Shown here: in pieces, positions 34,109-43,425 of the stretch | Numbering within the stretch: position 1 is the first letter of the stretch | How the letters are laid out: each line of letters opens with the position of its first letter | Source of the DNA: Sphingobacterium arenae | GTDB lineage: Bacteria; Bacteroidota; Bacteroidia; Sphingobacteriales; Sphingobacteriaceae | Assembly: GCF_014692505.1 (NCBI RefSeq) | Contig: NZ_JACNYK010000006.1 | Span: 186,001-250,000, forward strand | Length of the DNA stretch: 64,000 nucleotides | Reading direction: 5' to 3' | Translations under genes and position numbers: made by a program | Notes under the pieces: generated by a model | Database searches by the model: none | The model's input: the letters and a program-made list of their open reading frames with translations, nothing else | Told to the model about the DNA's origin: nothing

Positions 34109-34116
34109 TATTTTTG
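34109..34116 (+). promoter_or_regulatory. Probable -7 box for the porin gene
   Basis: TATTTTTG matches TAnnTTTG and ends 28 bases before the ATG at 34145. Confidence 0.45.
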
Positions 34117-34144
34117 GCATAAAATTTAGAACAAACTGGTATTG

Positions 34145-36145
34145 ATGAACAGGCACTTGAAGCAACTCCTACTTTTTTTCGTTTTTACCATCGTAAGTAC
34201 GATGTCCGTTTCTGCACAGGTGGAAGAGGAATTTAGCAGTGCGTTGGATTCGGCGCGTGCCAAAGAGGATAATAAACAGGACTCTGTCGTTTTTACCGCG
34301 AAGTACGTTCGTTACGCAACATTGGATATGCTCAAACAAAGCACGCGTACTGTGCAGATTGATACAACGCATGTCAATTTTCAATATTACAACAAACAAA
34401 ATATACCTTGGAACCCCAGTATTAATCTAGGTTCTTATGGCTTAGCCTCCCGCGACCTGTTATTTAATCCGAACAAGAGCATTGGTTTTCAGCCCGGATT
34501 CCACGCGCTGGAAAGGTATTTATTACAATCTGACTCTATCCAGTATTTTCGTGCTAGAGCACGTTATTCGGAGTTGTATGCTGTAGGCTTTTTTTTCAAC
34601 GATCAAGTTTTTCGGGCTCGGATTGCGCAAAATATTAATCCGCAATGGAATATCGGTGCGGAGTATTACGCCACCAATACCGATGGATATTATGTGAATC
34701 AGGATTATAATGATCGGAAAGCGGCAGTCTTTACCTGGTATGAATCCAAGAGTTTACGTTATAACTTGTTGATGAACGCCACCTTCAATAATCTAAACTC
34801 ACCCGAAAACGGATCGGTTGTCGATCGGAACGTGTACATGCAGGATGTGTTTAAAGATACTTCCAGTATGTCCAATATGGGATATCCGGTCAGATTGAGT
34901 GGTCGGCAAGCCAACCGCCCGCATCATAAGTGGAAGGACAACGGCATCTTTTTAAGACAGTCTTACTATTTAGGTCGGTTAGATACCCTGCAAGCAGGGA
35001 CACAAGAGATGGAGGTTCGTCCTACAAACACAGTCGCACACAATACATCATTGCGACAACGACGATTTACTTTTTTCAAAAATGAAGAAGATCTGGAAGG
35101 CGCATTCCCTTATGGTGATTTTTCCCGTGTTGAAGATACCACCTCCGTAACGAACATAACGAATGAGTTTACGTACAGCTTTTATCTACGAGGTAAGGGT
35201 GTGTTCAAAAACGAAGCTAAACTGGAACTGGGTTTTCAGAACGATCTGATCTGGTACACAGATAGTTTGACGAAGGATTTCTTCCAAAATAGCATGCTAA
35301 AAGGTGCGTTAAGCTATCAGTTCAGTGACCGTATACAGCTGCAGGGTAAGGTGAACCAGATTGCTGTAGGGCGTAATGCAGGAGATTTTCTGTATGAAGC
35401 GAACGCCGATATTCTGTTGAGCGAGAACGCGGGTAAGGTAAGCTTGGGGGCTTATTCTCAAAATAAATCGCCGGAGATGGTGTTTAATTTGATGAACTAT
35501 ACATATCACCAGTGGGATCATAGCTGGGAAAAAACCAAGACCCAAAACCTTTCTTTTGCTTATACCAATAATAAAATCGGATTTTCGGGTAAGGCAGAAT
35601 ACTTTTTAATGGATAATTACCTTTATTTTCGCGAGGTCGATAATCCAGATAATGACGAACTTTTCTTGAGGCAGATTACGCCGGAACAATCGGGCAATAT
35701 GAATCTATTGAAGGTGTCCGTCGGTCAAAATTTCCGTTTAGGACGTTTCCATTTTGATAATCTCGCAGTATACCAGAAAACAGATGCAAAAAATATACTG
35801 GCTGTTCCGGAATTGTATACCTGGCATAGTTTCTATTATGCCAATAAGCTGTATAACGTGATGGACTTTCGGTTAGGAACGGATGTACGTTTCAACACGC
35901 CATTTCGTTCGCCGTCTTATGCGATCAATGTTGGGCAATTTTACAATGATAACGTGGGTATCGAATATTCGACCTATCCCATTGTGGATTTATGGTTTAC
36001 GGGTAATATTGATCGTGTAAATTTATTTATTTCCTATAATTTTGTAAATCAGTTTGTGTATCCGAAAGGGTATTATACCGTGCGCCGGTATCCCATGCAG
36101 GACGCGAACCTACGGTTCGGCGTGTCGTGGAAGTTTTATGATTAG
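34145..36145 (+). CDS. Putative outer-membrane porin (Porin_10-like)
   Basis: The 666-residue protein has a Sec signal (about residues 1-24, ending SVSAQ) and no TonB plug. The body alternates aromatic-rich strands and turns, such as RARARYSELYAVGFFFNDQ and NPQWNIGAEYYATNTDGYY, and ends in FGVSWKFYD, as in barrel proteins. This matches the Bacteroidetes Porin_10 family of unspecific porins in general order and length. ATG 34145 is preferred over a TTG one codon earlier. It stands alone between tRNA genes, with its own -7 box. Confidence 0.8.
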   Translation: MNRHLKQLLLFFVFTIVSTMSVSAQVEEEFSSALDSARAKEDNKQDSVVFTAKYVRYATLDMLKQSTRTVQIDTTHVNFQYYNKQNIPWNPSINLGSYGLASRDLLFNPNKSIGFQPGFHALERYLLQSDSIQYFRARARYSELYAVGFFFNDQVFRARIAQNINPQWNIGAEYYATNTDGYYVNQDYNDRKAAVFTWYESKSLRYNLLMNATFNNLNSPENGSVVDRNVYMQDVFKDTSSMSNMGYPVRLSGRQANRPHHKWKDNGIFLRQSYYLGRLDTLQAGTQEMEVRPTNTVAHNTSLRQRRFTFFKNEEDLEGAFPYGDFSRVEDTTSVTNITNEFTYSFYLRGKGVFKNEAKLELGFQNDLIWYTDSLTKDFFQNSMLKGALSYQFSDRIQLQGKVNQIAVGRNAGDFLYEANADILLSENAGKVSLGAYSQNKSPEMVFNLMNYTYHQWDHSWEKTKTQNLSFAYTNNKIGFSGKAEYFLMDNYLYFREVDNPDNDELFLRQITPEQSGNMNLLKVSVGQNFRLGRFHFDNLAVYQKTDAKNILAVPELYTWHSFYYANKLYNVMDFRLGTDVRFNTPFRSPSYAINVGQFYNDNVGIEYSTYPIVDLWFTGNIDRVNLFISYNFVNQFVYPKGYYTVRRYPMQDANLRFGVSWKFYD

Positions 36146-36220
36146 AGAAAGGGGTTTTATTTTAATATCGTTGAGCATTAGCAGGTTGCTGTTTTGTGCT
36201 TAAAAAAATAAAAAAATAAT

Positions 36221-36250
36221 TTTGCAAATCAGATTTTACCCCTATATTTG
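36221..36250 (+). promoter_or_regulatory. Promoter of the tRNA-Val(UAC) pair
   Basis: TTTG at 36221-36224 and TATATTTG at 36243-36250 are 18 bases apart, an excellent Bacteroidetes -33/-7 match, 23 bases before the first mature tRNA. Confidence 0.7.
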
Positions 36251-36273
36251 CACACGCTATAAGCAAAAGCCTT

Positions 36274-36348
36274 GGAGAATTAGCTCAGCTGGTTCAGAGC
36301 ACCTGCCTTACAAGCAGGGGGTCACTGGTTCGAACCCAGTATTCTCCA
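36274..36348 (+). tRNA. tRNA-Val (anticodon UAC), first copy
   Basis: Acceptor GGAGAAT/ATTCTCC, anticodon stem CCTGC/GCAGG and T arm ACTGG/CCAGT all pair; the loop CTTACAA gives anticodon TAC with a normal T33. The discriminator A is followed by CC A, so CCA is encoded at 36349-36351. Confidence 0.96.
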
Positions 36349-36361
36349 CCAATATATCAAA

Positions 36362-36436
36362 GGGAGATTAGCTCAGCTGGTTCAGAGCACCTGCCTTACA
36401 AGCAGGGGGTCACTGGTTCGAACCCAGTATCTCCCA
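36362..36436 (+). tRNA. tRNA-Val (anticodon UAC), second copy
   Basis: This copy is identical to the first except in the acceptor stem (GGGAGAT/ATCTCCC). It does not encode CCA. It is 13 bases after the first copy and shares its promoter and terminator. Confidence 0.96.
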
Positions 36437-36444
36437 CACATAAG

Positions 36445-36479
36445 AAAGTCCTTTTTACACAAAAAAAGGACTTTTTTTG
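36445..36479 (+). terminator. Terminator of the tRNA-Val(UAC) operon
   Basis: AAAGTCCTTTTT and AAAAAAAGGACTTT pair around a short loop and end in seven T residues, nine bases after the second tRNA. Confidence 0.8.
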
Positions 36480-36613
36480 TGTAAAAATAGCGAAGCCATG
36501 GATCATGTACAGAAGTTTCCAAGTGGATATGTAATTTAATCTAAAGCAAATTATGTTGTTTTTTAGGATGCCCGTATTGCGATGCTGATTTTCGAGTTCT
36601 TGGCGGCTTATTT

Positions 36614-36630
36614 TGTTCTACATATAAACA
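36614..36630. promoter_or_regulatory. Half-site matching the susC operator, upstream of the GntR gene
   Basis: TGTTCTACATAT (36614-36625) is the exact inverse complement of ATATGTAGAACA at 37435-37446 before susC. The overlapping ACATATAAACA (36620-36630) also recurs in direct orientation at 37444-37454. The site is about 30 bases before the GntR ATG, so autoregulation is likely. Confidence 0.5.
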
Positions 36631-36646
36631 ATATAAAATATTGCCA

Positions 36647-36654
36647 TATATTTG
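36647..36654 (+). promoter_or_regulatory. Possible -7 box close to the GntR start
   Basis: TATATTTG matches TAnnTTTG but ends four bases before the ATG at 36659, implying a leaderless transcript if used. A matching -33 box was not seen. Confidence 0.35.
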
Positions 36655-36658
36655 TGAT

Positions 36659-37351
36659 ATGGATATTAAAGGATTAAATAACGACCTGCAGAAAATAACG
36701 ACTCCCACAATGGCCGATATTGTGGAAGTTAAGTTAATTGAATTTTTGAAAAAGAAGGCTTTTCAGCCAGGTGATGCATTGCCAAAGGAGCTTGAGATGG
36801 CTGAGGCTTTAGGCGTGAGCCGAAATGTAGTTCGCGAAGGACTTAGCCGTTTGAAGATGCTAGGCTTGATTGAATCACGGAAAAAGAGAGGTATGGTATT
36901 TGTTCATCCGGATATTCTGGGCTCTTTAGAGAAGGTCTTGGATCCGATCATAATGGATGATACCACGCTAAAAGATATATTCGAACTCAGGCTCGTTTTA
37001 GAAATGGGACTTTCGGAACTACTTTATCTAAAGAAAACGGAAAAAGATATCATCGAACTCGAAAGAATCGCTAAAACACAAGATACGGGGGATAATACGT
37101 TTCGGATCAAGCAGGAAATAGCCTTTCATGGAAAACTCTATGAGATGACCGGCAACGAAACATTAAAGCGTTTTCAAATTATGTTGCTTCCTATCTTTGG
37201 CTACGTAACGGCTATGGAAGAACAGCCTATTCAAGGGAAAACTAACCATTTAGACTTGGTAGAAATTTTAAAAGGGGGTACCAAAGAAGATTTTAGTAAA
37301 GCTATGCTCGAACATCTGGCGCCACACTTCAACCGTTTAAAGGATTTTTAA
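36659..37351 (+). CDS. GntR/FCD-family regulator of the sialic acid locus
   Basis: The 230-residue protein has a GntR winged helix at about residues 15-85, with GDALPKELEMAEALGVSRN and VVREGLSRLKMLGLIE, and an FCD ligand-binding domain from about residue 95 with ELRLVLEMGLSELL, AFHGKLYEMTGN and LEHLAPHFNRL; the histidines in the last two are likely metal ligands. The E. coli NanR is of the same subfamily and senses Neu5Ac. The gene is directly upstream of the sialic acid susC and the two share operator-like sequence, so it probably represses the locus until sialic acid or a derivative is present. ATG 36659 is chosen over a TTG six codons earlier. Confidence 0.85.
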   Translation: MDIKGLNNDLQKITTPTMADIVEVKLIEFLKKKAFQPGDALPKELEMAEALGVSRNVVREGLSRLKMLGLIESRKKRGMVFVHPDILGSLEKVLDPIIMDDTTLKDIFELRLVLEMGLSELLYLKKTEKDIIELERIAKTQDTGDNTFRIKQEIAFHGKLYEMTGNETLKRFQIMLLPIFGYVTAMEEQPIQGKTNHLDLVEILKGGTKEDFSKAMLEHLAPHFNRLKDF

Positions 37352-37405
37352 GTCTCAAAAAACCAATTGCCTAACTATTTAATGAAAATTTAATCAAAAA
37401 AATTT

Positions 37406-37434
37406 TTTGTTTATAGTTTAAATGTCTACATTTG
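37406..37434 (+). promoter_or_regulatory. Promoter of the sialic acid susC operon
   Basis: TTTG at 37406-37409 and TACATTTG at 37427-37434 are 17 bases apart, a good -33/-7 pair. The -7 box lies inside the dyad at 37422-37447. The susC ATG is 42 bases downstream. Confidence 0.65.
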
Positions 37435-37447
37435 ATATGTAGAACAT
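37422..37447. promoter_or_regulatory. Candidate operator for the GntR/FCD regulator
   Basis: ATGTCTACAT and ATGTAGAACAT form a dyad around ttgat; the inner CTACAT/ATGTAG arms are perfect and the outer arms differ by one inserted A. The dyad covers the -7 box, a position expected for a repressor. A 12-base half site is repeated upstream of the regulator gene at 36614. Confidence 0.6.
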
Positions 37448-37476
37448 ATAAACATTAAATTATAAACTAAATTAAG

Positions 37477-40400
37477 ATGAAAACAAACGTTTTAAGCACC
37501 CTATTTCTTGTGTTTTTTTTGCTTTCTTCTGTCGCATTTGGCCAACAAACTAATTTCAGGATTACAGGTAAAGTTGTTTCGAAGAATGACGGACTTGCGC
37601 TGCCTGGAGTCAGTGTTCGGTTGAAAAACCTGTCGATCAGCTCGACGACCGATAGCAATGGAGAATATACGATTGATGTGCCATCAGATGGCGGCGCGCT
37701 CGTTTTTAGCTATGTAGGTTTCCATACTTATGAAGTAGCCATTAGTCAGGAGAGTCGGGTAGATGTATCTCTAGAGCCGGAATCGGAATCTTTAGACGAG
37801 GTTGTAGTAATCGGTTATGGCGTGCAGAGTCGGGAAACGGTGGCTACTTCAGTGACTCGCATCGGCGAAGAAGAGTTTGACAAAGCACCTGGGCAAAACC
37901 CGATGCTTCAACTTCAGGGTAAAGTCGCCGGCTTGTCTTTGCAAGTTTCTGATGGTCAACCTGGTTCTAGCCCGCAGATCTTTATACGAGGTGGTAGTTC
38001 GACGTCTCCTGAAAGTGATGTTCCTTTATTTATTGTGGATGGACTGGTCTCTCAGGGTACCCGTAGCATAAGTGACCTGAATCCGGATGATATTGAATCG
38101 ATTACCGTCTTAAAAGATGCAGCCTCGACGGCTATCTACGGTGCACGGGCAGCAAATGGAATTATTATCGTGACGACGAAAACGGGTAAAATTGGCAAGC
38201 CAGCAATTAATGTACGGTATACACACGGGATTGAAGAACAGCTGAGTCGTTTACCGTTGTTGAATGCGCGGGACTACGTATATCTGACGCGTAAGAATAC
38301 GATGGATTTTAATAAATCAAATCCGGATTTCTATCTTACCGGTGGTCGATATGGCATGTCAACAGGTAATCCGAGAAATTCAAAAAATACATTGGAGTTT
38401 CTGGACGTATATCTTCAAAATTACGGTCAGGATTATGTAGCTGACTTATTAGGTAATCAAGGCTGGGAAACAATGACGGATCCCGCTACCGGTAAGAAAT
38501 TGATTTTTCAAAATAACGATTTTCAAGATGCTACTTTTCAGGTAGGAGGGAAGCAAGAAGTCGATTTTGATATCAGCGGGGGTACCGAGAAAGCAAGGTA
38601 TTATTTTGGCTTGGGGTATTTAAATCAAGACGGAATTGTACGGGGCACCAATTACAAAAATTACAGTGCTTTATTCAATGGTGATTTTAAATTGAGTGAC
38701 CAATGGAGTGTAAATACGAAGTTTACTTATCAACTGCGGGATGCCAATACACCTAATAACTATGAGTGGGTGTTGTCAAGAAGTGTGTTGATGCCGCCTA
38801 CCTATCGCCTTTATTATGAGGATGGTTTGCCGGCGCCAGGAGAAGGTGTTTCGTCGTTCAGAAATCGCCTGCACGAGATCTACTATAAAACGAAATATAA
38901 CGATGCCGAGGTATATCGAACGAGTTTCCAAGTAGGTGCCAATTGGGATATCATCCCTGGACTCTCGTTTAAACCTTCCATATATTATTTTAGCGCGGAA
39001 GGCGTCGAAAACTACTTCGAGGCATATAACGAGACCGTAACAAACAGACCGGCTTCGGCGCGACATAACTTAGACAGACATCTTCAGGCGGATGGATTAC
39101 TATCTTACGATAAACAATTCGCAGGTTTACATAATTTCAGTGCAATTTTAGGGGGGAGTTATTACCATGATTACAGCTACCGTATGAGTGGGAGTGGTCG
39201 AGAAGCATTGACAGATCATATTCCGACATTAAACGCTACTTCGGAATTGACACAGCGTGTAACTACAAGCAAAGGCTATGAAGCCATGTTGAGTTACTAT
39301 GGTAGGGTTAACTATGACTACGACCGGAAATATATACTATCTGCTAGTATGCGGATGGATGGCTCTTCTAGGTTCGCCAAAGATAAACTATGGGGTTATT
39401 TCCCGGGCATGTCAGCCGCATGGAATGTGCATCGTGAAGAGTTCTTCCAGTCCCTTTCCAATACAGGCGTGTCACGTCTAAAACTTCGCAGTAGTTGGGG
39501 AAGAACAGGGAACAATAATATCAATCCTTTAGACTCTCGTGGACGTTATCAGACCGGATATAGTTATATGGGTAATGTGGGTATATTGAATACTATTCTG
39601 ATGAATAATACCCTAGTATGGGAGCGTACAACATCTTTTGACGCAGGTTTGGATGTAGGATTGTTTGGTGACAGAGTTTCGATCTTGGTAGACTACTATA
39701 ATAAAGTAACCGATCATCGACTATTTGATAAGCCACTTTCATCGCAGCTCGGTTTTGGTTCTATCAAAAGTAATTATGGATCTATCCGTAATCGTGGTTT
39801 CGAAGTGGAATTGCAAGCCACTCCGATCCGAAATGAGAATTTTACATGGGATTTGAGCACGACGTTCTCTTTTAACCGCGCTTCGGTAATTAAACTGCCT
39901 GAAAATGAAGAGGATAAAAATAGGATAAACGGTAACTTCGTTTACGATCCTGTCTTAGGAGACTATAAAAAGGTAGGTGGTCTTGCGGAAGGGGAACGTG
40001 TCGGCGGAAGATGGGCATATCATTACCTCGGCGTTTATCAAACGGATGCCGAGGCTGCCAATGCGCCATTGGATCGAAATGCTTCGGGAAGAACGAAAAC
40101 AGCAGGCGATGCAATTTTCGAAGATTTGGATGGTGATGGTGTGTTAGACAACAACGATATGGTCTTTATGGGGTATATCCGCCCGGATAAAATGGGAGGT
40201 ATGGTCAATAATTTCTCTTATAAAGGGTTGTCGTTACGTTTCGTCTTAGACTGGTCTATCGGTCATGTTATTGACAACGGCTTTAAAGGAAACGTCATGG
40301 GAAGTAGCCGGAACAATAACAATGCTTTTAAGGAAGCGATGACCGAAAGCTGGCAAACAGAAGGGCATGATGCGAAGTACCCAAAATATACGGTGCAAAG

Positions 40401-40716
40401 TGATTACGATTATAACTTTAGGAATCATATGCGTTGGGATAATGGGCTTGGAAATACAAGTGGGGGGAGCAATAACAGTCGCTATTATGGCAAGGGAGAT
40501 TACCTCGCTTTTCGCGAAGTGTCTTTAAGTTACCGGATGAAAAATGAGTTTTTGAAAAAAGCAAGAGTGCAGGGGTTAGAAGTTTTTGGCGGGGTTTATA
40601 ATCTTGGTTATATAACGAAGTACGATGGTATGATGCCGGAGATATTTGATGGTGCTGATTATGGTACATATCCAAGACCAAGACAGATTAACTTTGGAAT
40701 GCGCGCTACTTTTTAA
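37477..40716 (+). CDS. SusC-type TonB-dependent transporter of the sialic acid locus
   Basis: The 1079-residue protein has a signal peptide (ending VAFGQ), a carboxypeptidase-regulatory-like domain (about residues 30-105) with PGVSVRLKNLSISSTTD, the LDEVVVIGYGVQS link, a plug domain with LQGKVAGLSLQVS and DIESITVLKDAASTAIYGARA, and a barrel ending in NFGMRATF. It is the first gene of the sialic acid operon and follows the promoter/operator directly. It probably imports sialic acid or sialylated oligosaccharides released by the sialidases, together with SusD at 40743. Confidence 0.93.
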   Translation: MKTNVLSTLFLVFFLLSSVAFGQQTNFRITGKVVSKNDGLALPGVSVRLKNLSISSTTDSNGEYTIDVPSDGGALVFSYVGFHTYEVAISQESRVDVSLEPESESLDEVVVIGYGVQSRETVATSVTRIGEEEFDKAPGQNPMLQLQGKVAGLSLQVSDGQPGSSPQIFIRGGSSTSPESDVPLFIVDGLVSQGTRSISDLNPDDIESITVLKDAASTAIYGARAANGIIIVTTKTGKIGKPAINVRYTHGIEEQLSRLPLLNARDYVYLTRKNTMDFNKSNPDFYLTGGRYGMSTGNPRNSKNTLEFLDVYLQNYGQDYVADLLGNQGWETMTDPATGKKLIFQNNDFQDATFQVGGKQEVDFDISGGTEKARYYFGLGYLNQDGIVRGTNYKNYSALFNGDFKLSDQWSVNTKFTYQLRDANTPNNYEWVLSRSVLMPPTYRLYYEDGLPAPGEGVSSFRNRLHEIYYKTKYNDAEVYRTSFQVGANWDIIPGLSFKPSIYYFSAEGVENYFEAYNETVTNRPASARHNLDRHLQADGLLSYDKQFAGLHNFSAILGGSYYHDYSYRMSGSGREALTDHIPTLNATSELTQRVTTSKGYEAMLSYYGRVNYDYDRKYILSASMRMDGSSRFAKDKLWGYFPGMSAAWNVHREEFFQSLSNTGVSRLKLRSSWGRTGNNNINPLDSRGRYQTGYSYMGNVGILNTILMNNTLVWERTTSFDAGLDVGLFGDRVSILVDYYNKVTDHRLFDKPLSSQLGFGSIKSNYGSIRNRGFEVELQATPIRNENFTWDLSTTFSFNRASVIKLPENEEDKNRINGNFVYDPVLGDYKKVGGLAEGERVGGRWAYHYLGVYQTDAEAANAPLDRNASGRTKTAGDAIFEDLDGDGVLDNNDMVFMGYIRPDKMGGMVNNFSYKGLSLRFVLDWSIGHVIDNGFKGNVMGSSRNNNNAFKEAMTESWQTEGHDAKYPKYTVQSDYDYNFRNHMRWDNGLGNTSGGSNNSRYYGKGDYLAFREVSLSYRMKNEFLKKARVQGLEVFGGVYNLGYITKYDGMMPEIFDGADYGTYPRPRQINFGMRATF

Positions 40717-40742
40717 AAATCAAATAATTTAATTCAACTGAA

Positions 40743-42188
40743 ATGAGACATTACATTAACATATACACGCTTATTATCGGCATTTTAGTGTGCTCCAGCT
40801 GTGATAGCTTATTAGAGGTGGATACCGTCTCTGATATTACGAACAATGACTATTGGCAAAGCCAAGGTGATATGGAAAGTTATCTCTTTGGAATCTATGA
40901 TCAATTTAGAAATGTGAACAATAATACCAATTATTTTGAGGATCGAGGGGATTCTTTCGTCCCCGGTATGGAGGGCGGTCCTTCAAATGCTTGGAATCAA
41001 AATCTGACCGACCAAAATGCTCCCAACTGGCTTAGTTTTTACGGTGTCATCCAACATTGCAATTTATTATTGAAGTATTCCGAACAAATTAATTTCGGAA
41101 TACAGGCAGATAAGGATCGTATTTTAGCCGAAACTTACTTCATGCGAGCGCATACCTATTTTAGTTTACTGCGTATCTGGGGTGATGTACCTTTAGAACT
41201 GGAACCTACAGAAAGTGACAGCAAGCCGCAACTTCCCAGAGCACCCAAGGAAGATGTCATGGTTCAGGTGCTAAGTGATATAAACAGAGCGATTGAATTA
41301 TTTCCAGAAAGCGGATTTAAAAATAAGAGCAGAGCTTCCAAACCAGCTGCTTATGCCTTAAAAGCAGATGTTCTATTGTGGAAGGCGAAGGTATTAAATG
41401 GTACGGATACGGATCTACTGGAGGTAATTGTGGCTGCGGATGCTGCAAGCGCTGGAACAAGTTTGGAAGAAGATTTTGAAAAAATATTTGACAATGAGAG
41501 TAAAAATGGGAGAGAGATTATCTTTTCGATCTATATGCATCGGGATGAGAAAGGTGATCATTACAGTAGTCAGTTGAAACCACGAGATGTGTTTGTACAG
41601 AATGCTGTCAATGTAGGTGATATTGCTTTTGCCCGAAGTGGAGCCCGCAGCCAATATGCACCGTCTCCGAAATTGCAGAGCGTTTTTAAAGAATATGCCT
41701 CGGATATCCGTCGGTCAAAGTCTATTATAGAAGCTGTTGCACCCGGCGACGTATCTATCGGTTGGTTTGATAACAAGATGCGAGGAAGTGTAAATGCAGG
41801 AAACCGCTACTATGATTCGGACATCGTGGTTTATCGTTTGGCCGAAATGATCCTATTTAAGGCTGAAGCTTTGGCGGCCTTGAATCGTACTGGCGAAGCG
41901 ATAGACGAATTGAATAAAATAAGAGCCCGGGCCAAAATTGGAGACTATACAGGTGCAACGGATAAGATTGCGGTGGAGAGAGCTATTCTTCGGGAGCGGT
42001 TTAGGGAATTCTATCTGGAGCTCAAGCGTTGGCCTGATTTATTACGATTTCATTTTGGTGGTACAATCGATGTATATGGGGAGATTCCTAATTTGAGCGG
42101 GACGACCATTCCTTTATATTCTCCTATTCCGAAAATACAAATTGATAGGAACCCTGAATTGAAACAGACGGATGGTTACGAAAAATAA
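40743..42188 (+). CDS. SusD/RagB-type lipoprotein of the sialic acid locus
   Basis: This 481-residue lipoprotein (signal ending LVCSSC) starts 26 bases after its SusC partner. SusD features include NNDYWQSQGDMESYLFGIYD, AETYFMRAHTYFSLLRIWGD and, near the end, EFYLELKRWPDLLRFHFGG. It is shorter than the two other SusD proteins in the window, fitting a different ligand. The ligand is inferred to be sialic acid or sialoglycans. Confidence 0.92.
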   Translation: MRHYINIYTLIIGILVCSSCDSLLEVDTVSDITNNDYWQSQGDMESYLFGIYDQFRNVNNNTNYFEDRGDSFVPGMEGGPSNAWNQNLTDQNAPNWLSFYGVIQHCNLLLKYSEQINFGIQADKDRILAETYFMRAHTYFSLLRIWGDVPLELEPTESDSKPQLPRAPKEDVMVQVLSDINRAIELFPESGFKNKSRASKPAAYALKADVLLWKAKVLNGTDTDLLEVIVAADAASAGTSLEEDFEKIFDNESKNGREIIFSIYMHRDEKGDHYSSQLKPRDVFVQNAVNVGDIAFARSGARSQYAPSPKLQSVFKEYASDIRRSKSIIEAVAPGDVSIGWFDNKMRGSVNAGNRYYDSDIVVYRLAEMILFKAEALAALNRTGEAIDELNKIRARAKIGDYTGATDKIAVERAILRERFREFYLELKRWPDLLRFHFGGTIDVYGEIPNLSGTTIPLYSPIPKIQIDRNPELKQTDGYEK

Positions 42189-42200
42189 AAACGAGAAAAG

Positions 42201-43397
42201 ATGATTTTAAGAAAAAAATTAGCAGCGAGTATTATTCTATTATTTTGTCTAACGATGGTCGGAGCCTTTGTTGCTTGTAAATCGGAAACACCTCAACCTG
42301 TCGTCAAACCAGGCGATAACAAAGGGGAAGACGACGATGACGATTCGGAAGATACATTTAATTATATTTTCAAAGAGAATACAGGTGGCTTTCAGGTGTA
42401 TCGTATTCCTGCTATCGTCAAAACAAACAGCGGTAAGCTTTTGGTTTTCGCCGAAGCCAGAAAGTTGCGAAGCAACGGGGATACGGGTGATATTGATATG
42501 GTTTTGAAGATATCGGAGGATAACGGTAAAACATGGGGAAGTATGATCACAATTTGGGATGATGGCACGAATACGTGTGGGAATCCGGTTCCTATTGTTG
42601 ACAAAGTGACGGGGAAAATCCATTTATTGATGACTTGGAACCATGGTAATGATGATTGGGGTGACCTGACTACCGGGCAGGGTGAGGATACCAGAAGGGC
42701 GTATTACACGTCTTCCGACGATGACGGAATGACTTGGAGCGCGCCTGTAGAAATTACATCGAGTGTCAAAGCTCCTGAATGGGACTGGTACGGGACCGGC
42801 CCAGTCCATGGTATCCAGATTACAAAAGGAACCTACAAGGGGCGATTAGTAGCGCCTAATTATTATACCGTACGCGTGGATGGTCAACGGAAGGACTATT
42901 CTCACGCCATTTATTCGGATGATAACGGCCTTACTTGGAAACCGGGCGCTCGGACAACGGCGGATAAAGTAGGCGAATGTACGGTGGCAGAACTGTCGGA
43001 TGGACGGCTGATCATGAATCATAGAGTAAGTTCAGGAAATGTGCGGAAATATTGTATAAGTGACGATGGTGGGGAAACTTGGGGTGAGATGAAAACCGAC
43101 TACTCTTTAGTAGATGCTATTTGTCAAGGAAGCCTCTTTTCCGATCTCTTCGATAATAAGCATCATTTATTTTTTGCAAATGCAGCGAGTGTAGAACGGA
43201 AAAATATGACCGTAAAACTCAGTACTGACGGTGGATCAAGCTGGGCGAAAAAGGCACAGGTCCACGCAGGCCCTTCAGCCTACTCGGATATGACGGGGAC
43301 AAAAGATGGTAACCTAGCGCTCGTTTATGAAGGAGGTACTGGCAGACCATACGAAGGAATTGCGTTTAAACTGTTGGTACTAAGTGATTTTAAGTAA
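42201..43397 (+). CDS. Exo-alpha-sialidase lipoprotein (first)
   Basis: Sialidases release terminal sialic acid from glycoconjugates. The 398-residue protein has a lipoprotein signal (GAFVAC), an acidic linker (residues about 40-53) and a BNR propeller. The YRIPAI motif with its catalytic Arg is at about residue 67, and Asp boxes are seen at SEDNGKTW, SSDDDGMTW, SDDNGLTW, SDDGGETW and STDGGSSW. The Asp region (SNGDTGDID) and nucleophile region are consistent with GH33. No extra binding domain is present, so it is a minimal catalytic enzyme anchored on the membrane. Confidence 0.92.
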   Translation: MILRKKLAASIILLFCLTMVGAFVACKSETPQPVVKPGDNKGEDDDDDSEDTFNYIFKENTGGFQVYRIPAIVKTNSGKLLVFAEARKLRSNGDTGDIDMVLKISEDNGKTWGSMITIWDDGTNTCGNPVPIVDKVTGKIHLLMTWNHGNDDWGDLTTGQGEDTRRAYYTSSDDDGMTWSAPVEITSSVKAPEWDWYGTGPVHGIQITKGTYKGRLVAPNYYTVRVDGQRKDYSHAIYSDDNGLTWKPGARTTADKVGECTVAELSDGRLIMNHRVSSGNVRKYCISDDGGETWGEMKTDYSLVDAICQGSLFSDLFDNKHHLFFANAASVERKNMTVKLSTDGGSSWAKKAQVHAGPSAYSDMTGTKDGNLALVYEGGTGRPYEGIAFKLLVLSDFK

Positions 43398-43425
43398 TAA
43401 ATGTACTAATTAACAATTATAAACT

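Noticed and set aside
33886..36436. The three tRNA-Val genes as integration sites for the adjacent sialic acid locus.
   Set aside because: No integrase is present, and the repeated tRNA 3' ends are explained by the tRNA family itself.
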